Positions 1 to 6,568 are shown, numbered from the stretch's first letter. The stretch: 6,999 bases of DNA from Planctomycetaceae bacterium (GCA_031283515.1 JAITBS010000073.1:1-6999); one strand, 5' to 3'. Notes: generated from the letters alone by a model not told the origin. Numbers and translations: made by a program.

Positions 1-36
1 AGTCCTGCTTGCAACGACGGGACAACCCCCATATAC

Positions 37-109
<73 letters not shown>

Positions 110-124
110 AAAAATAAAAATAGT

Positions 125-152
125 ATCCTACACGAATATCAGAATGCGCCAA
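125..152 (-). promoter_or_regulatory. candidate promoter for the tRNA-Lys gene
   Basis: On the minus strand TTGGCG (152-147) is followed after 16 nt by TAGGAT (130-125), a loose sigma-70 arrangement. It would start transcription about 8 nt before the tRNA 5' end. The -10 match is mediocre and an overlapping TACTAT is an alternative, so this is a guess from position and pattern. Confidence 0.3.
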
Positions 153-310
153 GGGGGCAACTGTGTTTAGTTTAAAAGTTTACCATTTTTTTCCTAATTA
201 TTTCGTATAACATGAAAAAAAGAAAAATATCGAAATCTAAGAATATTAGGAACATAATCATAAAAATATAAAAACAACAAAAATCAGAAAAATCCTCTCA
301 ATTGGTAATA

Positions 311-982
311 ATGAATTTTTTCAATAAATTTGCTAAACACACATTAATTTTCACCGCACGTTTGTTGAGCGGAGCAACTGTTCTTTGGTATGAATCACAA
401 CCGGATTTGTGCCAACGGGTTTATTTTGCCAATCATACAAGTCATCTTGATGCCTTAGTAATTTGGGCAGCATTGCCGTACCAGGTTCGTGAAAAAACCC
501 GAATGGTCGCCGCCCAAGATTATTGGGACGCCGGATTGGTTCGACGCTACATCTCGCGAAAATTACTTAATGCCGTGTTGATTGAACGTGAAAATGTTAG
601 CCTGAAAAATACTCCTATCAAAGTGATGATGGACGAAATGAAAGATGAATATTCTTTGATTTTGTTTCCCGAAGGCGGACGTTCTGTAGATGGGCAACTC
701 GGCGAATTTAAGAGCGGTCTCTATCACCTTTGTAAAAAACGCCCCGATCTGGAACTCATTCCGGTTTATCTGAACAATATGAATGGAATTTTACCACGCG
801 GTAAAACACTTCCAGTTCCAATGCTTTCCCGTGTTATTTTCGGACCACCCATGTGGCTCGAACAAGATGAAAAAAAAGATTTATTTCTCAACCGAGCTCG
901 CAAAGCCATTTTGCAACTCAAAGAACTTGAGGAACATTATGAAGAACATGAAGAATACAAAGAAAACGAATCACAACCTTGA
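311..982 (+). CDS. 1-acyl-sn-glycerol-3-phosphate acyltransferase-like protein (PlsC family)
   Basis: This 223-aa protein belongs to the LPLAT/PlsC acyltransferase family, which transfers a fatty acyl group to lysophosphatidic acid to make phosphatidic acid at the inner membrane. The catalytic motif HX4D is HTSHLD at residues 42-47. The glycerophosphate-binding motif appears as FPEGGRS starting at residue 119, and the block IV-like PVYL at 151-154. A hydrophobic, amphipathic stretch (about residues 8-27) could anchor it to the membrane. The C terminus is rich in Glu and Lys and probably surface exposed. I chose the ATG at 311; a TTG three codons upstream is in frame, but neither has a Shine-Dalgarno sequence. 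The substrate could be another lysophospholipid. It lies 40 bp before the pseudopilin gene on the same strand, so the two may be co-transcribed, though no functional link is apparent. Confidence 0.88.
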   Translation: MNFFNKFAKHTLIFTARLLSGATVLWYESQPDLCQRVYFANHTSHLDALVIWAALPYQVREKTRMVAAQDYWDAGLVRRYISRKLLNAVLIERENVSLKNTPIKVMMDEMKDEYSLILFPEGGRSVDGQLGEFKSGLYHLCKKRPDLELIPVYLNNMNGILPRGKTLPVPMLSRVIFGPPMWLEQDEKKDLFLNRARKAILQLKELEEHYEEHEEYKENESQP

Positions 983-1022
983 CAATTTCCTCACTACCCT
1001 ATCATCATAAATTTTTGTATCA

Positions 1023-1709
1023 ATGGGAATTTTCAGTTTATCACCGCTCGCCATTACTAACCGGTATTGTTATTATCGCCGAACCGGTTTTACTTTGCTG
1101 GAACTTTTGATTGTTCTTGGGTTAATTGTTGCTCTTTTTGGTCTTGGTTTTTCAGGAATTAGACGCTTACATGCCCAAAATCAATTGAAAAGTACCACGC
1201 AATACCTTCAGAATATTCTTCACAAAACACGCCTTGATGCCATTAAAACCGGTAAAGCGATTGTTTTTCGTTATCAATACGATAGTCCTGTTTTCGAAAT
1301 TTTACCTAAAGACCTATTCGATCAGCGGGAACAAAATCGTGAAGGTTCCCAAGCAATCGCCGTCGGTTCAGAACTTTTACAAGAACCTTCACCCGTTTCA
1401 TCACCCGTTTCAACAGAACCAATCTTATTAGAATCAGAAAATACCACTGACTTCTCTCGGATTTACCAAAAAATGTTACCAAACTCAATCGTGTTTGGCT
1501 CCAAACAACCGGAAATGGCGGCAACCATCAATGAAAATGGGCAGTTACCACAACCTATTTCTGTTGATTATTGGTCTTCCCCAATTCTTTTTTTTCCCAA
1601 CGGACGGACTTCACAAGTTACTTTAACGTTACGAACAACAAGCCGTTACCGTTTTCAGCAGGAATTAACTCTTCGCAGTTTGACCGGAACCGCAAAAATT
1701 AATCAATAA
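1023..1709 (+). CDS. prepilin-type N-terminal cleavage/methylation protein (GspH/FimT-like pseudopilin)
   Basis: This 228-aa protein has a classic type III (prepilin) signal. A short leader ends in Arg-Arg-Thr-Gly, and the prepilin peptidase would cut after Gly22. The mature protein then starts FTLLELLIVLGL, with the conserved Glu at mature position 5 (Glu27). A hydrophobic helix of about 20 residues follows and then a soluble domain. The C terminus, with LTLRSLTG-type sequence, resembles GspH/FimT minor pseudopilins. Between about residues 100 and 150 is a low-complexity Ser/Pro/Glu-rich insert with two SSPVS/SPVST-like repeats. It probably acts in a type II secretion or type IV pilus-like assembly at the inner membrane, but no partner gene is in the window. 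The 22-residue leader is longer than usual. No Shine-Dalgarno sequence precedes the ATG. Confidence 0.85.
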   Translation: MGIFSLSPLAITNRYCYYRRTGFTLLELLIVLGLIVALFGLGFSGIRRLHAQNQLKSTTQYLQNILHKTRLDAIKTGKAIVFRYQYDSPVFEILPKDLFDQREQNREGSQAIAVGSELLQEPSPVSSPVSTEPILLESENTTDFSRIYQKMLPNSIVFGSKQPEMAATINENGQLPQPISVDYWSSPILFFPNGRTSQVTLTLRTTSRYRFQQELTLRSLTGTAKINQ

Positions 1710-2100
1710 AAAATTAAGACAGGGTTTGTACCAACAAATCACGAACCGTTGGAAAGTTGAACGATTGATAATTATTCCGCTGTCGAATCGAAAACGGATA
1801 ATTTGTTCACGCCCATTTCGCCTCATTTCTCACCCAATTCGATAACTTTTGCTCAAAACGAATATGGATGGGAGAAATAATAACTCAAAAAATAAAAAAA
1901 ATAAAATTTTTTTCTTCCTGTAAGTATTTCGATAGGTTTTCTTCGTTTTTGAACGAAAAATCAAAAACTTATTTTAATTACAATTATATTCTGAGTCATC
2001 GGATTTTATTCTAACTGTTGTCATTTTCAATTGTTCGGAACTGACAAGATTCAAACGGTCTTAACACCAAACCGAATGTTGCGCAACGAAAAATATTGTC

Positions 2101-2148
2101 AGCCGTCAAATATAACGGCTATCATATTTAACGGCGTCATTTTTTTTT
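2101..2148 (+). terminator. terminator-like hairpin with T9 tract and a competing stem
   Basis: GCCGTCAAATAT (2102-2113) pairs with ATATTTAACGGC (2124-2135), a 12-bp stem with one mismatch and a 10-nt loop. Four nt later comes a run of nine T (2140-2148), the layout of a rho-independent terminator. A second stem, AGCCGT/ACGGCT (2101-2106 with 2115-2120, 8-nt loop), uses the same left strand, so the two cannot form together. The simple reading is that it ends any transcript coming from the pseudopilin side before the encapsulin promoter. The alternative is a regulated leader if transcription begins further upstream. Confidence 0.55.
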
Positions 2149-2170
2149 CAAAAATTTACGTTGCGTGGTC

Positions 2171-2198
2171 TTGCGGAATTGAATTACTCTTATAGAAT
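2171..2198 (+). promoter_or_regulatory. candidate promoter for the encapsulin cassette
   Basis: TTGCGG (2171-2176) and TAGAAT (2193-2198) are separated by 16 nt, a fair sigma-70 match. It lies just after the terminator-like hairpin and would give a 5' untranslated leader of roughly 75-80 nt before the shell gene. An overlapping TATAGA at 2191 is an alternative -10. This rests on pattern and position only. Confidence 0.4.
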
Positions 2199-2270
2199 AA
2201 TGAAACAATCGAAAGACAAATTATTGTAAAATGTTTTTCGTACATCATATTGAAACCACTATTTATTTTC

Positions 2271-2276
2271 GGAGAA
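2271..2276 (+). promoter_or_regulatory. ribosome binding site of the encapsulin gene
   Basis: GGAGAA, with GGAG ending 8 nt before the ATG at 2283, is the only well-placed Shine-Dalgarno sequence before a gene in this window. It decides the start: an in-frame TTG at 2250 would put this site inside the coding region and would add residues that shell proteins of this family do not need. Confidence 0.75.
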
Positions 2277-2282
2277 CAAATT

Positions 2283-3230
2283 ATGCAGGAACAAAACAAT
2301 TCTCAAACCGTGTTAAGTCCCCAGTCCGCCTATCAACTTGCCAATGTTACCAAAACTGATGCTCAGTTTGGTTCTTTGACACCGCGTTGGTTACCGCGTT
2401 TTTTGGATTGGAAGGCACTTGAAACCGGTATTTTCCGTTTGAACAAAGTCCGTGAGGGCGAAACACCATTGGATGTTCTTTGCCGCAACGCCTTAGAGGA
2501 AGGTCAAGTTCCCGAAGGGTTCATTGATTATGAAAACACTCCTCGTGAGTATCGTCTCAATTCCATTTCAACCGTCATCAATATTGATACACGTATTGCC
2601 GACTTGTACAGCAATCCTTACGATCAAGTCAATGAACAAATCCGGTTGGCAGTCGAAAGTCTCAAAGAACGGCAAGAAAGTCAACTTGTTAATAGTGATG
2701 ATTACGGTCTTCTCAAAAATGTAACGGATTCGCAGCGTGTTAAATCAATTTCCGGTTCGCCAACCCCAGACGATTTCGATGAACTCATTTCAAAAGTTTG
2801 GAAGGAACCTTCGTTTTTCTTGGCGCATCCTCGTGCGGTTGCGGCGTTTGGTCGTGAATGTACACGGCGCGGAGTTCCGCCGGCGACTGTTTCGTTTTAC
2901 GGTACGCCATTCCTGACATGGCGCGGTATTCCGATAGTCCCAACCGATAAACTTTTCATTGATGGTCACAAAAAGCCGCAAAGTAAAGCCGGTAAAACAA
3001 ATATTTTGCTTATACGAACCGGTGAAAAAAAGCGTGGTGTTCTCGGTTTGCATCAGGCAAATCTGCCCGGCGGTGCAACTCGTGGTTTGGCTGTACGATT
3101 TATGGGTGTTGACAAACAAGGAATCGCTTCCTATTTTCTCTCCGTCTATTGTTCACTCGCCATTCTCGCCGATGACGCAGTTGCCGTATTGGAAAATGTT
3201 GATGTCGGTAATTACTATTCGTACAAATAA
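2283..3230 (+). CDS. Family 2A encapsulin nanocompartment shell protein (SrpI-like)
   Basis: This 315-aa protein matches my recollection of the cyanobacterial SrpI-type Family 2A encapsulin along its whole length. Recognisable stretches include an N-terminal arm with QLANVTKT (18-25) and LTPRWL (32-37), then the E-loop region ending in YENTPREY and SISTVI. After these come DLYSNPYDQ, an ESLKERQE helix, APTPDD-like SPTPDDFDELISKVW, and FFLAHP. The C-terminal half has RGVPP, WRGIPIVPTDK, LIRTGE, GLAVRFMG and a C-terminal YYSYK. The family adopts the HK97 capsid fold and assembles into a closed icosahedral shell (T=1 in studied cases) in the cytoplasm. Its length excludes the cyclic-nucleotide-binding insertion that marks Family 2B. 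The start is fixed by the GGAG ribosome binding site. The next gene downstream encodes the expected cysteine desulfurase cargo, which strongly supports the call. There is no sign of phage genes around it. Confidence 0.95.
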   Translation: MQEQNNSQTVLSPQSAYQLANVTKTDAQFGSLTPRWLPRFLDWKALETGIFRLNKVREGETPLDVLCRNALEEGQVPEGFIDYENTPREYRLNSISTVINIDTRIADLYSNPYDQVNEQIRLAVESLKERQESQLVNSDDYGLLKNVTDSQRVKSISGSPTPDDFDELISKVWKEPSFFLAHPRAVAAFGRECTRRGVPPATVSFYGTPFLTWRGIPIVPTDKLFIDGHKKPQSKAGKTNILLIRTGEKKRGVLGLHQANLPGGATRGLAVRFMGVDKQGIASYFLSVYCSLAILADDAVAVLENVDVGNYYSYK

Positions 3231-3256
3231 GTATGAAATTGTACAAAGAAGGATAA

Positions 3257-3298
3257 AACACAAATGTTGAAAAGATATTTTTCTTTTTATTTTGTGTT
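3257..3298 (+). repeat. AT-rich hairpin after the encapsulin gene
   Basis: AACACAAA (3257-3264) pairs perfectly with TTTGTGTT (3291-3298), and inside it AAAAGA (3270-3275) pairs with TCTTTT (3282-3287) around a 6-nt loop. It lies 26 nt after the shell stop codon. There is no T tract after it, so it is more likely a 3'-end stabilising or partial attenuating structure than a full terminator. Confidence 0.4.
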
Positions 3299-3362
3299 CC
3301 AATTAAACTAGAGGCAATATTTATTTTGACCGCTAACCTTAAAAAGTACAAAAAAAGAGACT

Positions 3363-3426
3363 GGGAATTTGTGGTTTGGAATGATAATTATGAACCGCAA
3401 ATCCCAAACCGTAAAACCACACAAAT
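3363..3426 (+). promoter_or_regulatory. overlapping, mutually exclusive inverted repeats before the desulfurase gene
   Basis: One segment can pair with three different partners downstream. GGGAATTTGTGGTT (3363-3376) pairs imperfectly with AACCGCAAATCCC (3393-3405), GGTTTGG (3373-3379) pairs perfectly with CCAAACC (3404-3410), and TGTGGTTT (3370-3377) pairs perfectly with AAACCACA (3414-3421). The stems exclude one another. The block sits 34 nt before the desulfurase ATG, where alternative RNA folds or an operator could set the cargo-to-shell ratio. No known riboswitch class is recognised. Confidence 0.4.
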
Positions 3427-3459
3427 ATTACATTATTTTTTAACTTTTAATTTTTCATT

Positions 3460-4938
3460 ATGAGTACATCATTTATCGACGAACTTGTTTCTGTTGCGGA
3501 ACAGAATTATACGGCTGATTTTTTTCCGGTACAAAATCCATTTTCCGAATCGTTTATTACTTCGGACGAGGATGACGTACAACAGGTTTGGCACGAAGTC
3601 TCCAAAACATTGTACGGTACGCATTACGAGAACCGTTTAACTGAAAGCGCAAAAATTCCGCAACAAGAAAAAACTCCGCATGAAAATAAATCGCAACGTT
3701 TTATCAATACTCCGGTACGGGAATTTGATGTAACAGCAATTCGCAATGATTTTCCGATTTTGTCGGAACAAGTTCATGGTAAACCGCTGGTTTGGTTTGA
3801 CAATGGGGCAACAACACAAAAACCCAATGTTGTTATTGAACGTTTAAAATATTTTTACGAACATGAAAATTCAAATGTTCATCGCGGAGCTCATGATTTA
3901 GCGGCGCGATCAACGGATGCGTATGAAAATGCGCGGGCAATTGTTCGGAGATTTATCAATGCTTCTTCGACAAACGAAATTATTTTTGTGCGTGGAACGA
4001 CGGAAGCGATCAATTTGGTTGCATCGAGTTGGGGGCGTGATAATGTTCATGCCGGCGAAGAGATTCTCGTTTCTCATTTGGAACACCACGCCAACATTGT
4101 TCCTTGGCAACTTCTTGCTCAGGAAACAGGTGCGGTGCTGAGAGTTATTCCGGTTGATGACAACGGTGAACTGTTGCTCAATGAATACACCATGCTGTTG
4201 AAAAGCGGTAAGGTAAAAATGGTTGCGGTAACACAAGTTTCCAATGCGATTGGAACAGTTACACCAACAGAAGAAATTGTTCGGATTGCGCATCAATTTG
4301 GTGCCAAAGTTCTTATTGACGGGGCGCAGTCGGTTTCCCATATTCCGACTGATGTTCAATTACTTGAAACGGATTTTTTTGTATTTTCGGGACATAAAAT
4401 CTTTGCACCAACCGGAATTGGAATTTTGTACGGTAAAGAGGAATTACTCAATACGATGCGTCCCTATCAAGGCGGCGGCGGCATGATTGCCGATGTAACT
4501 TTTGAAAAAACCGAATATCAACCGGTTCCCGGACGTTTTGAAGCGGGAACAGGTAATATTGCCGATGCGGTAGGACTTGGAGCGGCGTTGGATTATGTGG
4601 GTTTGATTGGGATTGAGAGTATCCGGCAGTATGAACATCGGCTTCTGGAGTACGCACGTTTACAACTTGCTCCAATATCGGGATTACAGATTATCGGCAA
4701 TCCTCGTGAGCGGGCTGGTGTTATTTCTTTTGTGGTTGACAAATTCAGTACAGAAGAAATCAATAAGGCTCTTGCTGCTGAAGGCATTGCGTTACGAGCC
4801 GGACATCATTGTGCGCAGCCTATTCTTCGCCGTTTTGGTCTGGAAAGTACAGTTCGGATTTCGTTGGCGTTTTACAATACGGTTGAAGAGGTTGATTTCC
4901 TTGTGAAAACGCTCTCCGATTTTGTAACAATTCGATGA
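3460..4938 (+). CDS. encapsulated cysteine desulfurase, SufS-like, with N-terminal cargo-loading domain
   Basis: This 492-aa protein is a PLP-dependent class V aminotransferase fold that takes sulfur from L-cysteine, giving alanine and an enzyme persulfide. The catalytic domain begins near residue 89 (FDVTAIRNDFP) and includes DNGATTQKP and NVHRGAH. PLP contacts include HLEHHAN (His206 onward) and the Asp287-Gly-Ala-Gln segment, and the Schiff-base lysine is Lys313 in SGHK. The catalytic cysteine is Cys451 in RAGHHCAQP, the type II (SufS/CsdA) form. RFEAGTGN (359-366) has Gly where stand-alone SufS usually has Pro. Residues 1-88 are an acidic, low-complexity extension absent from stand-alone SufS. 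In Family 2A systems such extensions direct the enzyme into the shell. The gene follows the shell gene by 229 bp and has no Shine-Dalgarno sequence. No SufE/SufU-type sulfur acceptor is in the window. Confidence 0.95.
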   Translation: MSTSFIDELVSVAEQNYTADFFPVQNPFSESFITSDEDDVQQVWHEVSKTLYGTHYENRLTESAKIPQQEKTPHENKSQRFINTPVREFDVTAIRNDFPILSEQVHGKPLVWFDNGATTQKPNVVIERLKYFYEHENSNVHRGAHDLAARSTDAYENARAIVRRFINASSTNEIIFVRGTTEAINLVASSWGRDNVHAGEEILVSHLEHHANIVPWQLLAQETGAVLRVIPVDDNGELLLNEYTMLLKSGKVKMVAVTQVSNAIGTVTPTEEIVRIAHQFGAKVLIDGAQSVSHIPTDVQLLETDFFVFSGHKIFAPTGIGILYGKEELLNTMRPYQGGGGMIADVTFEKTEYQPVPGRFEAGTGNIADAVGLGAALDYVGLIGIESIRQYEHRLLEYARLQLAPISGLQIIGNPRERAGVISFVVDKFSTEEINKALAAEGIALRAGHHCAQPILRRFGLESTVRISLAFYNTVEEVDFLVKTLSDFVTIR

Positions 4939-4980
4939 TGATCACAAAAAATTCAGTGCCGTTGTTCCTGTAAATAATCA

Positions 4981-5007
4981 AGGCGATGTTTTGTAGAAAC
5001 GTCGCCT
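4981..5007 (+). terminator. strong hairpin after the desulfurase gene
   Basis: AGGCGATGTTT (4981-4991) pairs over 11 bp, with one G-U pair, with AAACGTCGCCT (4997-5007) around a 5-nt loop. It lies 42 nt after the stop codon. A proper T tract is missing (GCGTTAATTAG follows), so termination may be weak or factor assisted, but the position suggests the end of the encapsulin cassette. Confidence 0.5.
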
Positions 5008-5124
5008 GCGTTAATTAGTGATTTTTGTATCGGTGTCCAGAGAACTGTTACAGGCGAGTTATGGTCTCAAGTTATTCAAGACCTTGCAAACAACAAATTC
5101 AAAGAATCAACTCAGATGTTATTC

Positions 5125-5358
5125 CTAAATTCTTAATGCGTGCAAAATATAGATGATGATTAAATACACGATAATTAATCCTGTTGAAACCAATAACGCA
5201 GTATAACTAGCATTTAAAATAACTTTTCTTTTTGATGGAGTTCCGTTGTTGGTTTCACTTTGTTTGTTTGCGAAAAAAAAATTATAAACTATATTGCATA
5301 TAGATGTAAAAACCATACAAATTAATGCATACCACAATAATTCGAACAACAATGACAT
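5125..5358 (-). CDS. small two-helix membrane protein of unknown function
   Basis: I do not recognise this 77-aa protein. It has two clear hydrophobic segments: about residues 3-29, beginning LLFELLWYALICMVF, and about residues 52-75 with a Leu/Ile/Val/Tyr-rich run. A polar, basic linker (KQSETNNGTPSKRKV) joins them, so both ends probably lie on the same side of the membrane. The ATG at 5358 is the first possible start, because an in-frame TAA lies two codons upstream. GAGAGG lies about 12 nt before it, rather far for a ribosome binding site. It runs in the same direction as the biotin ligase gene, 87 bp downstream of it with a hairpin between, and converges on the desulfurase gene. The membrane pattern supports a real gene, but no homology can be claimed. 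Confidence 0.55.
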   Translation of the reverse strand: MSLLFELLWYALICMVFTSICNIVYNFFFANKQSETNNGTPSKRKVILNASYTALLVSTGLIIVYLIIIYILHALRI

Positions 5359-5392
5359 ACTTTATGCTGCCTCTCAATGTCAAGGATACTTT

Positions 5393-5412
5393 AACCTATC
5401 TTTTGATAGGCT
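5393..5412 (-). terminator. short hairpin after the biotin ligase gene
   Basis: On the minus strand CCTATC (5410-5405) pairs perfectly with GATAGG (5400-5395) around a 4-nt AAAA loop, 36 nt after the biotin ligase stop codon. It is followed by TTAAAG rather than a long T run, so it is at best a weak terminator between the two minus-strand genes. Confidence 0.35.
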
Positions 5413-5445
5413 GAAATCGAATAAAATAATCTTTTACCAAAGTTT

Positions 5446-6225
5446 TCAGAAGTTGCCTTCTGTAAGTCCAATAATTCCGGTTTGAACATTTTCAATATGG
5501 TTTGATGTTTGCAAACGGAGCGAACCATCCGGCGCAAGACCAAGACAAAGTCCCCGAATAACCTTGTGATCGGAACGGATTGTCAATTCCTTGCCAATTT
5601 GAACACAATACCTTTCCGCCTCCTGAACAAGTTCCAACGGTTCAAGAGTGATTCGATTGATTTCATTGGAAAGCAATATCAGAAAAGTTGTTATCAAAAC
5701 GGAATGATCTGTTGTTCCATCAAGAATGTCAATGAACGACGTAATTGGTTTGTTCTTAAATTCGGTACGAAATTCAGGGGGAATTTCATTCAGGCGGTTG
5801 TTGACATTGATTCCGACACCGAGTACGAGATGTTGTGGTGTTGGCGATTCAATGAGAATACCGCTGATTTTTTTACCATCAACATAAACATCGTTGGGCC
5901 AATGCAAACCGATATTATTTTTCTCCGGCAAGTAATTACGAATCGTTTTGAGAACGGCAAGTCCAACGGCAAGTGAAAACAACAACAAATCACTCCGTTT
6001 CAATGAAAATGCCGCAAGTTCAAAACCAAGCGACATCAACAACGCACCCTCACCACTCCACCAGATTTTATTGCCGCGTCCACGTCCTGCTGTTTGCTGT
6101 TTGGCAATAATAAGACAAGGTAATTTAGGCGGAATAGATGATTTCAAAATTTCTTTAAGACGGTCATTCGTTGAAGAAATACAATTGTAATATTCAATTG
6201 TTCGTATAGTGAGTAAGTCAATCAT
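5446..6225 (-). CDS. birA: biotin-[acetyl-CoA-carboxylase] ligase, monofunctional
   Basis: This 259-aa protein activates biotin with ATP to biotinyl-5'-AMP and transfers it to the biotin carboxyl carrier protein of acetyl-CoA carboxylase in the cytoplasm. Visible motifs are SSTN (17-20), the nucleotide/biotin loop QTAGRGRG (44-51) followed by Trp-Trp-Ser, WPND (109-112), GKKISGILIE (117-126) with the expected catalytic Lys119, and GVGINVN (136-142). A C-terminal SH3-like segment ends near LGLAPDGSLRLQT. The protein starts directly with the catalytic domain and has no N-terminal helix-turn-helix. It should therefore be an enzyme only, not a repressor of biotin genes as in E. coli. The residue before WPND is His108, where Lys is usual. 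The start at 6225 has no Shine-Dalgarno sequence. Confidence 0.93.
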   Translation of the reverse strand: MIDLLTIRTIEYYNCISSTNDRLKEILKSSIPPKLPCLIIAKQQTAGRGRGNKIWWSGEGALLMSLGFELAAFSLKRSDLLLFSLAVGLAVLKTIRNYLPEKNNIGLHWPNDVYVDGKKISGILIESPTPQHLVLGVGINVNNRLNEIPPEFRTEFKNKPITSFIDILDGTTDHSVLITTFLILLSNEINRITLEPLELVQEAERYCVQIGKELTIRSDHKVIRGLCLGLAPDGSLRLQTSNHIENVQTGIIGLTEGNF

Positions 6226-6526
6226 TATCAGTGCAAAAATAGAAATAACTTATGGCAGACATCGTACAAAAAAATTGAAAAAAGGAAGGAAATGAAAAAA
6301 ATACACACTTCAAAATATCATAACATAATCCTAACTACATACAAGAGGTTTTTAGACATTTCCACAAGTAATACACTTGCTTCAATCAATTATGACATTA
6401 CCGCTCTGGATCGCTTTCGGAATGAAAACGATCAGACCAAAATAAAGACTTACGAATAATTTTCTGATGAAATATTGTAATCTATCAGTGGAATATTTTT
6501 GAATTTGTTTACAGTTGGCAATTACA

Positions 6527-6568
6527 AGGTAGGCAACTAACAGGTAGGCAACTGAAAGGTAGGCGACC
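6527..6568. repeat. 15-bp tandem repeat, three copies
   Basis: Units AGGTAGGCAACTAAC (6527-6541), AGGTAGGCAACTGAA (6542-6556) and a shortened AGGTAGGCGACC (6557-6568) lie head to tail. A partial fourth copy, GGCAAT, sits just before at 6517-6522. The opposite arm of the large inverted repeat has a single equivalent motif near 6740-6750, so the copies seem to have expanded in the left arm only. Confidence 0.75.

Larger units (their letters stand above)
1710..2282. other. 573-bp intergenic region upstream of the encapsulin gene
   Basis: No gene-like reading frame was found here on either strand. The stretch is very AT-rich and holds a small hairpin TTCGTT-TTTG-AACGAA (1942-1957), an imperfect inverted repeat AATTATTCCG/CGGATAATT (1770-1803) and a perfect 10-bp palindrome GTTGCGCAAC (2078-2087). 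It also contains the terminator-like hairpin and the candidate promoter listed separately. It is long compared with the other gaps between same-strand genes here, which leaves room for regulation or for a small RNA that I cannot identify. Confidence 0.6.

Noticed and set aside
783..1010. Plus-strand frame overlapping the end of the acyltransferase gene and the following gap
   Set aside because: It is out of frame with a well-supported gene, lacks any domain and does not suggest a frameshift, because the acyltransferase ends normally at 982.
2250..2282. Upstream TTG start for the encapsulin, adding 11 residues
   Set aside because: The GGAG site lies inside this extension and at the right distance from the ATG at 2283, which gives the expected N terminus.
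2283..3230. Phage or prophage major capsid protein
   Set aside because: The HK97 fold is shared with phage, but the residue matches are to Family 2A encapsulin, the neighbour is its known cargo enzyme, and there are no portal, terminase or protease genes.
3326..3352. Possible promoter for the desulfurase starting at TTGACC
   Set aside because: The -35 looks good, but at 16-18 nt spacing there is only an A-rich stretch with no acceptable -10.
6517..6568. Possible CRISPR-like array
   Set aside because: The units are head-to-tail 15-mers with only four variable bases and no spacers of proper length. No cas genes are nearby.
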